Of a stretch of DNA of 5,295 bases, positions 1 to 4,616 are shown piece after piece (position 1 is the first letter of the stretch; the number at the start of each line of letters is the position of its first letter). The DNA comes from Desulfobacterales bacterium (GTDB lineage: Bacteria; Desulfobacterota; Desulfobacteria; Desulfobacterales; C00003060): positions 1-5,295 of the forward strand of contig JAUWXJ010000162.1 in the NCBI GenBank assembly GCA_030616425.1. Reading direction: 5' to 3'. A program made the position numbers and the translations under genes. The notes under the pieces were generated by a model. That model did no database searches. It was not told the DNA's origin and saw nothing but the letters and a program-made list of their open reading frames with translations.

Positions 1-41
1 GCTAAAGTTACGAAAGCTGCCTCCCTCCAATTAAATGACAT
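1..41 (-). CDS. Start of an unidentified gene, cut by the left edge
   Basis: Only the first 13 codons are inside the window (reading MSFNWREAAFVTL), so no function can be given. The start is supported by a consensus ribosome binding site, AGGAGG on the minus strand at 55-50, which sits 8 bases from the ATG at 41-39. The start codon lies about 43 bases beyond the core box of the attC-like site at 84-144. That is where the next gene of an integron cassette array would be expected. The reading as a real gene rests on these two signals and not on protein similarity. Confidence 0.5.
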   Translation of the reverse strand, partial: MSFNWREAAFVTL

Positions 42-83
42 TTTATTCACCTCCTATCGATCCAAACAGAGATTTGAACTATG

Positions 84-144
84 CGCTAACGTTGCTTTTC
101 AGCGGGCGCGGTTTTTTGCGATCCGCTGAAAGAGCTTGTTAGGT
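84..144 (-). other. attC-like integron recombination site
   Basis: Read on the minus strand, the site opens with ACCTAAC (144-138), a perfect match to the RYYYAAC core box, and closes with GTTAGCG (90-84), which matches GTTRRRY at five of seven positions. The ends pair as CTAAC (86-90) with GTTAG (138-142). Further in, TTTCAGCGG (97-105) pairs perfectly with CCGCTGAAA (123-131). Between these, GCT (94-96) pairs with AGC (133-135), leaving G132 unpaired, like the extrahelical base of known attC sites. The 61-base length fits short attC sites. The unpaired base is on the arm next to the upstream gene, and the stop codon of that gene lies inside the first core box, as in classical cassettes. It could be a chance hairpin, but the combination is strong. 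Confidence 0.7.
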
Positions 145-771
145 TCTCGGTTTTTTCTCTATCATATCTTTTACTTTTTCTGGGTCAGTCAGAAAAAGGC
201 TGATCAAATCCCCCTTTTTAATCCGGCGATTACTATGCCCAAGGTCTTTTCGTATGGCCCGCAACATGTCATCCACTTTCAAGATTATTTCGGGATTATT
301 GCCGATATTGCGAAACTCTCTATAGGATTTGATTACTTGAGGGCTACCCCAAACAATCACATCTCCTGTGAATTTGAAGAAAAAATCTTCCATCCTCTCT
401 TGGACGTCTTTATCATCAATTGACTTGCCGTCCTTCTTTTTGGTCATACGCAATATACCAACTACAGCTTCATCCATGAAACTCTTGTATAACTCGATTT
501 TTTTCGGACGATGCGACTCAGCAATATCTCTTTCTTTGCTTTTTAGCTGGCCATAGATGATGCTCACGACAGAGACTATCACTGTTGCAATCGCAGCGAT
601 AATTGCGGCAGAGATATTGGCGTTCAACGATAAGATACCTTTAATGACAAAGTGAACAAGCCGAAAGAGAACATAGCCAGAAACGGATACCACTACGAGC
701 GTAATTGCTAAGATAAGAGCTGTCTTGAATTTTCTCATATGTTATAATTTCCCATACAATAAGGAACCTAA
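90..771 (-). mobile_element. Putative integron gene cassette carrying one membrane protein gene
   Basis: The unit runs on the minus strand from the TTAGGT half of a GTTAGGT box at 772-766, through the gene at 738-139, to the G of the GTTAGCG box at 90. These are the points where an integron integrase would cut (G/TT). The gene has a short leader of about 30 bases, no visible promoter, and a stop codon overlapping the downstream attC-like site. All three are usual for cassettes. The downstream boundary is well supported and the upstream one less so, because the second attC-like site is degenerate. No integrase gene is in the window. Confidence 0.55.
139..738 (-). CDS. Two-helix membrane protein of unknown function (putative integron cassette gene)
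   Basis: The 199-residue product has two hydrophobic segments near the N-terminus (about residues 7-31 and 42-63), joined by a short loop. A basic, mostly helical cytosolic-type domain follows to the C-terminus. Visible motifs are ELYKSFM (82-88), VWGSPQVIKSY (129-139), LRAIRKDLGHSN (159-170) and KKGDLISLFLTD (174-185). From memory, WGS..VI plus a later AIRKDLG..N segment recurs in uncharacterised bacterial membrane proteins, but I cannot name a family or function. The ATG at 738 is followed directly by a basic MRKFK start and the first hydrophobic segment, so the start is plausible, although only a weak GGGA lies 11 bases upstream. The TAA stop is embedded in the ACCTAAC box of the attC-like site, which argues that this is a cassette gene. 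A role in defence or stress would be speculation. Confidence 0.8.
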   Translation of the reverse strand: MRKFKTALILAITLVVVSVSGYVLFRLVHFVIKGILSLNANISAAIIAAIATVIVSVVSIIYGQLKSKERDIAESHRPKKIELYKSFMDEAVVGILRMTKKKDGKSIDDKDVQERMEDFFFKFTGDVIVWGSPQVIKSYREFRNIGNNPEIILKVDDMLRAIRKDLGHSNRRIKKGDLISLFLTDPEKVKDMIEKKPRT

Positions 772-835
772 CTTTGATATCGACTGCCAAAAAGCTTCGC
801 TGCATTATAGCATGCGAAACGGGATCTTGTGAGAC
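766..835 (-). other. Degenerate attC-like site upstream of the cassette gene
   Basis: On the minus strand the site closes with GTTAGGT (772-766), a perfect GTTRRRY core box placed where the 5' boundary of the cassette should be. The candidate opening box is GTCTCAC (835-829), one mismatch from RYYYAAC. The two boxes pair with one mismatch and two G-T wobbles. A central hairpin pairs TTCGC with GCGAA and TGC with GCA around 795-823, with one unpaired base. The arms are asymmetric, with about 13 extra bases on one side, so the fold is poorer than that of the site at 84-144. It may be a decayed or divergent attC; the GTTAGGT box alone could be chance. Confidence 0.38.
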
Positions 836-838
836 TAT

Positions 839-907
839 GGGGACGTCCTTAAATAAGTAAATAACTTAACTTCTATGTTGAAATACTTATATGTTTATGA
901 CGCCCCC
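839..907. repeat. 69-bp imperfect inverted repeat, MITE-like or REP-like
   Basis: The outer arms are GGGGACGTC (839-847) and GACGCCCCC (899-907), complementary at eight of nine positions. Further in, TAAGTA (854-859) is matched by TACTTA (884-889), and TAAGT/ACTTA also form a small hairpin within the left half. The element lies between the toxin stop (917) and the degenerate attC-like site (835) and contains no open reading frame. From memory, GGGGACGTCCTTAA-type ends resemble short palindromic repeats linked to REP-associated transposases in deltaproteobacterial genomes, but I cannot confirm this. No target duplication is visible. It could also serve as a transcript-end structure for the toxin-antitoxin mRNA. 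Confidence 0.45.
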
Positions 908-916
908 CTTTTCATT

Positions 917-1198
917 CTATCTGCTTTTTAGGTAGCTTTTTAGATCCCTGTAATAATTTTCATGTGGTCCGATCATAATCAATTCCAGATCGTTTCTAAG
1001 AAACCTATAGGCCAGAAGATATTGACCTGCCTGGATCTTAAATTTATGGACATAAACTCCACGAAGATCACCCTTCTTCTCAGATCCAATTGAAGGATTA
1101 TTTACAATTTTGCGGATTTCTCCGTCTAACTTCTTTTTTTGGCGTTTCGTAAATTTTTTGACTTTCCGTTCAAAAGATCGAGATTGTAAGATCTTCAT
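917..1198 (-). CDS. RelE/ParE-superfamily toxin of a type II toxin-antitoxin pair
   Basis: The 93-residue basic protein has the size and layout of RelE/YafQ/ParE toxins. An N-terminal strand (MKILQSRSFERKVKKF) is followed by a lysine-rich helical region (residues 17-33), the GDLRGVYVHKF strand region (43-53), YLLAYRFL (60-67) and the C-terminal segment IGPHENYYRDLK (76-87). That C-terminal signature is common in RelE-like toxins paired with ParD-like antitoxins. H51, R65, H79 and the Y82/Y83 pair are candidates for the active surface. RelE-type members cleave mRNA, while ParE-type members poison gyrase; the sequence alone does not settle which applies, although the YafQ-like ending favours an RNase. 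The ATG lies six bases after the antitoxin stop, with only a weak GGA behind it, so translation is probably coupled and kept low. Confidence 0.85.
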   Translation of the reverse strand: MKILQSRSFERKVKKFTKRQKKKLDGEIRKIVNNPSIGSEKKGDLRGVYVHKFKIQAGQYLLAYRFLRNDLELIMIGPHENYYRDLKSYLKSR

Positions 1199-1204
1199 GC
1201 GCTA

Positions 1205-1423
1205 TTATCCGAATCTGTATTCTGAAGATTCACCCTCTTCCAGTTCTACAAGACCGATTAAAATTTCTTTTATTAAGCTATAGGTCAAATCAGAGTTCTC
1301 CTCCGCACATTTGCCAATTCGTGCCCAATGTTCGATCTGACCAGTGATGGATCGTTTATCGATCTTGCTGAAAATCTTGGCCTCCCTGACCAAATCTTCG
1401 GATACTCTAACTGCGGTAGTCAT
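1205..1423 (-). CDS. ParD-like antitoxin (ribbon-helix-helix type)
   Basis: The 72-residue acidic protein starts MTTAVRVSEDLVREAK and continues with RSITGQIEHWARIGK (residues 24-38). This is the signature of the ParD-like antitoxin family, in which a ribbon-helix-helix N-terminus binds the operon operator. The C-terminal part is acidic (ELEEGESSEYRFG) and is the expected toxin-wrapping segment. The start at 1423 is preferred over an in-frame start 63 bases further upstream, because AGGAGG is placed nine bases before it and because the family begins at this point. The longer version would add 21 residues with no family match. The gene ends in tandem stops (TAA, TAG) and the toxin follows after six bases, giving the usual antitoxin-first order. 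The pair is clearly more AT-rich than the amr genes: 19 G+C in the 60 bases 1081-1140, against 35 in 2701-2760. Confidence 0.85.
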   Translation of the reverse strand: MTTAVRVSEDLVREAKIFSKIDKRSITGQIEHWARIGKCAEENSDLTYSLIKEILIGLVELEEGESSEYRFG

Positions 1424-1432
1424 ATTAATAGT

Positions 1433-1438
1433 CCTCCT
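1433..1438 (-). promoter_or_regulatory. Ribosome binding site deciding the antitoxin start
   Basis: The minus strand reads AGGAGG here, nine bases before the ATG at 1423. It selects the 72-residue antitoxin over a 93-residue version. Its strength contrasts with the weak site before the toxin, as expected for a pair that makes antitoxin in excess. Confidence 0.8.
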
Positions 1439-1457
1439 GAAATTTATGATAGTACAC

Positions 1458-1486
1458 AATATAAAACAATTCATTGCAATTTGCAA
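1458..1486 (-). promoter_or_regulatory. Putative promoter and operator of the toxin-antitoxin pair
   Basis: On the minus strand TTGCAA (1486-1481, four of six to TTGACA) is followed after exactly 17 bases by TATATT (1463-1458, five of six to TATAAT). Transcription would begin near 1451, about 28 bases before the antitoxin start. TTGCAA is self-complementary and occurs twice, at 1474-1479 and 1481-1486, so the -35 region could double as an operator for the ribbon-helix-helix antitoxin. This is inference from spacing and symmetry, and AT-rich DNA yields such matches easily. Confidence 0.45.
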
Positions 1487-1543
1487 CAGAATATTTGATT
1501 TGGGTAAGTTGTTTTTTAGATCAAAACAACAAAGAATGCCGGT

Positions 1544-3016
1544 TCATTTGGAATCATTTTCCCCAAACACTTCGGCCTCGTACACCTCAACCTTGGTCTC
1601 TGTGTCCTGCCACGCCTTTGCCGACATCCCCCCTTTTAGACAGAGGTGCTCAAGGAACTTCTCTTTGTCCGGAAGCTGCTCCCAGACCTGGGGAAGAAAA
1701 GTTGAACGGTGCGTACCGCGACACAGAATGACTCCATGCACGTTAGGCTTCAGTTTACGTTTGAGATCCTCCCCGTCATTGAAGCTGAGTGGTTCCGGCA
1801 CGGACAGGAGGCTGATCTCGATATCAATCTCGTTCAATTCGTCTGCACTCAGTGACGGAAACCTTGGATCGCCAAATGCAGCGCTTTGGGCATTCTTCTC
1901 CACACATTCCAAGAGGGTACATACGGGTTCAATCGTTCCAATGCAGCCCCGCAGTTGGCCGTGTTTATGAAGCGTAACAAAGCATCCTCCCATCTCATTT
2001 AAGACAGGAGAAACCTGGCTTGGCTTTTCCAGCTCGGCCCCTTTCACAAGCCTGGCCTCGATAGCTGAGCGGGCAAGTCTCAAGAGTGCCTTCCTATCCT
2101 GAGCGGAAACCCTTTCTTTCATTCTACTCGTCCCCTCCTTTCTATCCACAAAAGCAATGCTTGCATAACCTACGACACGGTTCTTGCCGCCTGCGGTATC
2201 GCCCGAGTTCCTGTAGTCCACCAATACACCTCGCCAGCCCTTGATCTTAGCGATATGCATCAGTGTCAGAACGGCTTGCTTCCCACAGGCCTCGCACAGG
2301 GGTAAGTCAGAGAATTTGCCAACAGAGATGGCTGTGGTGCAAATTCTATCCAGGGCAACGGCTGTCTCATATGAATAATAGTGAGAAAGATCCGAGCTTG
2401 CCACAACCAGAGTATCCTCCCCTATATATGGAGCAAGGGTTGTCGCAAGGGCTTTGGGGTCTGAGCTGTTCGTAAGGATCGGGACAATCTCGAATCCCTT
2501 CAGCATCACCTGAAGAAAGGGAAGCTGAACCTCAAGGGCATGTTCTCTGAGATGGGCTTCGGGAACCGATTCAAAGCCCGGCAACTTGCCAAGGGTCGAG
2601 GCAAGTCTTGCCAAGCGAACCTCCCCCAAAGGGGTTCGGTATGCCCGAACATCAGGGATGGAGGCAGCCCTCAGGGCGACCCGATGGCTCGGGCCAAGGA
2701 GTATGACATCCCTGGTAGATGGGTCGATCTGTCCGTATCCGGCCGCAGCCACAATACCCGAATAGATGTATCCTGCATGCGGCGAGACAAGTCCCCTGAC
2801 CTTTCCTTGGACCTTTACACGCGGGGTGCTCTTGAGAAAGGAGCGAACCATTTGACGCAGCTCGTCAGGCGCACCCGGGTAAAACATACCGGCAACCGTA
2901 GCAGGCCGCACCTTTTCGCGGCTGTCGGCGGCGGCGGCCAGGTGTGCCTTAACACAAGTAAAGATCAAGATGACTATCAATATTTGATATTTGATATTTG
3001 ATATTTGATATTTCAA
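1544..3016 (-). CDS. amrB: Fused Memo-AMMECR1 protein of the AmmeMemoRadiSam system (AmrB-AmrA), probably exported
   Basis: The product has two domains. The first, about residues 34-290, is the Memo fold, related to class III extradiol dioxygenases. Its conserved pieces are MFYPG (44-48), SPHAGYIYSG (78-87), GPSHR (108-112), EHALEVQLPF (158-167), SSDLSHYY (207-214) and EACGK (242-246). The metal-site candidates are H80, H111, H212 and C244. The second domain, about 303-487, is AMMECR1, with the hallmark LRGCIG at 355-360. The two domains are separate genes in many genomes and are fused here. The biochemical role is not settled in my knowledge; co-occurrence with the radical SAM partner suggests one pathway. 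Translation probably begins at TTG 3016, two bases after the stop of the preceding gene, since the next upstream stop in frame leaves no other start. Residues 2-12 are encoded by the 7-bp repeat, followed by hydrophobic ILIVILIFTCV and AAAA before D31, resembling a Sec signal peptide. TTG codons at 2980 and 2968 are alternative starts. Confidence 0.9.
   Translation of the reverse strand: MKYQISNIKYQILIVILIFTCVKAHLAAAADSREKVRPATVAGMFYPGAPDELRQMVRSFLKSTPRVKVQGKVRGLVSPHAGYIYSGIVAAAGYGQIDPSTRDVILLGPSHRVALRAASIPDVRAYRTPLGEVRLARLASTLGKLPGFESVPEAHLREHALEVQLPFLQVMLKGFEIVPILTNSSDPKALATTLAPYIGEDTLVVASSDLSHYYSYETAVALDRICTTAISVGKFSDLPLCEACGKQAVLTLMHIAKIKGWRGVLVDYRNSGDTAGGKNRVVGYASIAFVDRKEGTSRMKERVSAQDRKALLRLARSAIEARLVKGAELEKPSQVSPVLNEMGGCFVTLHKHGQLRGCIGTIEPVCTLLECVEKNAQSAAFGDPRFPSLSADELNEIDIEISLLSVPEPLSFNDGEDLKRKLKPNVHGVILCRGTHRSTFLPQVWEQLPDKEKFLEHLCLKGGMSAKAWQDTETKVEVYEAEVFGENDSK
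2979..3014. repeat. Left 7-bp tandem repeat array, inside the amrB start
   Basis: There are four exact copies of GATATTT at 2986, 2993, 3000 and 3007, preceded by one copy with a single mismatch (AATATTT at 2979). On the coding (minus) strand the unit reads AAATATC, and the array encodes the periodic KYQISNIKYQI at the N-terminus of the Memo protein. Seven is not a multiple of three, so a gain or loss of one copy would shift the frame from the TTG start. The 15 bases at 3000-3014 are an exact reverse complement of 3410-3424 on the other side of the four-helix-bundle gene. Confidence 0.9.
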
Positions 3017-3018
3017 AT

Positions 3019-3387
3019 TTAGCGCCCAGACCTACGTTGTTTCTTTTTCGCTGTAATTACTGACTTTCCTATTATCTTACAAAGCTCGTCAGCTTCAGAA
3101 AACACGCTTTCAATACGTTTAGAGGGTATCAATTTGGACTTGATTAGTAACTTGAGCCAATATCGCGTTTCCGATAGTTCCTTTAGAACGATTCCCAGTT
3201 TGTGGACAAAATCGGCTTTGCTTTCTGCACCGCGTGCCTCCTCATAATTTGCACCAGGGGAAGTCCCGGATCGCAGAACCTGGCCTCCTATATGCCTGCC
3301 CACAAGGGTATTAGGTAAGGCATCAACTAGTTTGATGATCCTTACTGCAAACTCCAGTAGCCTATCAGAAATATCATCTCCCTTCAT
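3019..3387 (-). CDS. Four-helix-bundle protein, 23S rRNA intervening-sequence (S23/IVP) family
   Basis: The 122-residue basic protein carries the family signature LRSGTSPGANYEEARGAES (39-57) followed by DFVHKLGIVLKELSETRYWL (59-78). This is the second and third helix region of the S23/IVP family, whose typical length is about 115-130 residues. Members form four-helix-bundle oligomers; they occur inside 23S rRNA intervening sequences and as free-standing genes, and the Avd accessory protein of diversity-generating retroelements shares the fold. The molecular function of free-standing members is unknown. The tail is strongly basic (AKKKQRRSGR), which suggests nucleic-acid contact. AAGGA at 3400-3396, eight bases before the ATG, supports the start. 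The TAA stop is two bases from the TTG start of amrB, so ribosomes may re-initiate there. The gene interrupts an otherwise standard amrS-amrBA order. Confidence 0.9.
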   Translation of the reverse strand: MKGDDISDRLLEFAVRIIKLVDALPNTLVGRHIGGQVLRSGTSPGANYEEARGAESKADFVHKLGIVLKELSETRYWLKLLIKSKLIPSKRIESVFSEADELCKIIGKSVITAKKKQRRSGR

Positions 3388-3396
3388 ACTCCGCTT

Positions 3397-3473
3397 CCTT
3401 ATGCATTATGAAATATCAAATATCCATTTCCCGTTATCCATTATCAAATATCCATTATAAAATATCAAATATC
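3397..3473. repeat. Right 7-bp repeat array, degenerate, eleven units in strict phase
   Basis: The 77 bases divide into eleven consecutive heptamers without a single phase break. AAATATC occurs five times, at 3411, 3418, 3446, 3460 and 3467. The variants are CCTTATG (3397), CATTATG (3404), CATTTCC (3425), CGTTATC (3432), CATTATC (3439) and CATTATA (3453). Most units fit the pattern (A/C)A(A/T)TAT(C/G/A). The orientation is opposite to the array at 2979-3014. The array fills most of the space between the amrS stop (3484) and the start of the four-helix-bundle gene, whose ribosome binding site overlaps its edge. Confidence 0.85.
3419..3447 (-). promoter_or_regulatory. Possible promoter inside the right repeat array
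   Basis: On the minus strand TTGATA (3447-3442, five of six to TTGACA) is followed after 17 bases by GATATT (3424-3419, four of six to TATAAT). Transcription would begin about 25 bases before the four-helix-bundle start. A TATAAT also occurs at 3459-3454, but without a -35 partner. Because the array is AT-rich and periodic, such matches are cheap, and this is a weak call. Confidence 0.2.
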
Positions 3474-3483
3474 AGATGCCCCC

Positions 3484-4605
3484 TCACGCCCACCTGCCGC
3501 TGATCCGCGTGCCGCAGAACTTGCATTTCCCCGCATTGAGATTGTTTTGCAATAAAGTGTATCCCCTTCTTTTAATCACGGTCCGTTTGCAGTTCGGACA
3601 GATCGTCTTATCACCCAAACCAGGCACATTGCCAATATAGACGTAATGGAGACCCTCTTTCAAGGCGACCGCTTCGGCTTCTTGCAAGACCTCAACCGGC
3701 GTGGGGGGAAGGTGAACGAGCTTGTACAGGGGATGGAAACGGGAAAAGTGGAGGGGATATTCAGGACCAAGATTCTCCAGGATCCACCCGCACATCCTTT
3801 TGATCATCTCCATGTCATCCGTGTATGTGGGAATGACTAGATTGATGATCTCCATCCAGATGCCTCGCCGGTGAAGGGTCTTAAAGGTTTCAAGCACCGG
3901 CTCAAGGTGCCCGCCGTTCAGATCCCAATAGATCTTGTCTGAAAAGCTCTTTAGGTTCACACTCGCCGCATCAATCACATCACACAGCCGGTTTAGGGCA
4001 GCCTGGCTGATGTATGCATTGCTGACCCAAACATTCTTGATGCCAAGTTCCCTGGCCTTGGCCGAGATATCGACCATATATTCATAAAAGGTGATGGCCT
4101 CGCCATAGGTATAGGCAATACTCTTGCAGCCGTACCCTGCAGCCATTAAGACAACCTCATCCGGTGGAAGGTTGTAGTTGCGGGTCTTGTCAGGGCTTGT
4201 CTGGGATATCTCCCAGTTCTGGCAATTTAAGCAGTGGAAATTGCAGCCAGCCACTGCAAGAGAATAGGCCTTGGTTCCAGGATAGAAATGTTGAAGGGGT
4301 TTTTTCTCCACAGGATCCACGTGTACGACACACGGATTTGCATACGAGATAGTGTATAACTTTCCATCTATGTTCGTCTTGGCCCGGCATCTTCCCCGTT
4401 TATCGGGAAGGACGACGCATTCGTGAGGACAGGTGCCGCATTGCACTACGCCATCGGCCAGTTCCTTATAAAAATAGGCCTCCTTAACGTGGGTATCTGT
4501 TGCCGAAAACCGCTTTTCCGCCCATGCCAGATCGAGGGGGAACAGCGCCGCACTACATGCGGCACAAAAAGTAGTTCTTACGAAATCTCTGCGTGATATT
4601 CCCAT
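3484..4605 (-). CDS. amrS: AmmeMemoRadiSam system radical SAM enzyme (AmrS) with a Tat signal
   Basis: The 373-residue protein has the radical SAM cluster motif CNFHCLNC (C121, C125, C128). It is flanked by the usual AmrS extras: an N-terminal cysteine group at C56, C59, C63 and C73 (CGTCPHEC), and a C-terminal zinc-ribbon-like end with C336/C339 and C361/C364 finishing in GTRISGRWA. The cluster should bind a 4Fe-4S centre that cleaves S-adenosylmethionine; the substrate is unknown to me. Most unusual is the N-terminus: SRRDFVR (4-10) fits the twin-arginine motif, followed by a moderately hydrophobic stretch and an AWA/E cleavage site after residue 29. Tat export would suit a protein that folds around iron-sulfur centres first, but where it would find S-adenosylmethionine outside is unclear. 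The gene starts 11 bases after the preceding membrane-protein gene, without a clear ribosome binding site, so coupling is likely. Confidence 0.93.
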   Translation of the reverse strand: MGISRRDFVRTTFCAACSAALFPLDLAWAEKRFSATDTHVKEAYFYKELADGVVQCGTCPHECVVLPDKRGRCRAKTNIDGKLYTISYANPCVVHVDPVEKKPLQHFYPGTKAYSLAVAGCNFHCLNCQNWEISQTSPDKTRNYNLPPDEVVLMAAGYGCKSIAYTYGEAITFYEYMVDISAKARELGIKNVWVSNAYISQAALNRLCDVIDAASVNLKSFSDKIYWDLNGGHLEPVLETFKTLHRRGIWMEIINLVIPTYTDDMEMIKRMCGWILENLGPEYPLHFSRFHPLYKLVHLPPTPVEVLQEAEAVALKEGLHYVYIGNVPGLGDKTICPNCKRTVIKRRGYTLLQNNLNAGKCKFCGTRISGRWA

Positions 4606-4616
4606 ATAGACTGAAC

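Larger units (their letters stand above)
2979..3473. mobile_element. Candidate insertion unit: four-helix-bundle gene between inverted heptamer arrays
   Basis: About 495 bp separate amrS from the recognisable part of amrB. It consists of a heptamer array, the 122-residue gene at 3019-3387, and a second heptamer array in the opposite orientation. A perfect 15-bp inverted repeat (3000-3014 and 3410-3424) closes around the gene. The unit is more AT-rich than its neighbours: 22 G+C in the 60 bases 3061-3120, against 35 in 2701-2760. The gene family is that of proteins encoded by intervening sequences of 23S rRNA genes, which are also ORFs bounded by complementary ends. No transposase and no target duplication are seen, so mobility is inferred only from the disrupted operon and the shared ends. 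Confidence 0.5.

Noticed and set aside
136..423. Plus-strand open frame of 95 codons over the cassette gene
   Set aside because: It begins inside the attC-like site and is antisense to the 199-residue membrane protein, whose helices and motifs are coherent.
1424..1486. Longer antitoxin starting at 1486
   Set aside because: The extra 21 residues match nothing in the family, and the AGGAGG site points to the start at 1423.
1508..1530. Stem-loop GTTGTTTT/AAAACAAC just after amrBA, as a terminator
   Set aside because: The stem is eight base pairs but almost entirely A-T and is not followed by a T-run on the minus strand, so intrinsic termination is unlikely.
1344..1970. Plus-strand open frame of 208 codons
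   Set aside because: It overlaps the antitoxin and the AMMECR1 domain on the opposite strand, both with clear family motifs. Its translation is low-complexity and serine-rich with no recognisable domain.
2952..2956. Lipoprotein cleavage site around the cysteine at residue 21 of the Memo fusion
   Set aside because: The residues before the cysteine (I-F-T) do not fit a lipobox, and a later AAAA site suits ordinary signal peptidase better.
2540..3001. Plus-strand open frame of 153 codons
   Set aside because: It lies antisense to the Memo domain and runs into the heptamer repeat. It has no family signature and no ribosome binding site support.
3019..3387. The four-helix-bundle gene as the Avd part of a diversity-generating retroelement
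   Set aside because: No reverse transcriptase, template repeat or variable repeat pair is visible, and the signature fits the general S23/IVP family.
2979..3473. The heptamer arrays as a CRISPR array
   Set aside because: The units are 7 bp and directly tandem, without unique spacers, and no cas genes are present.
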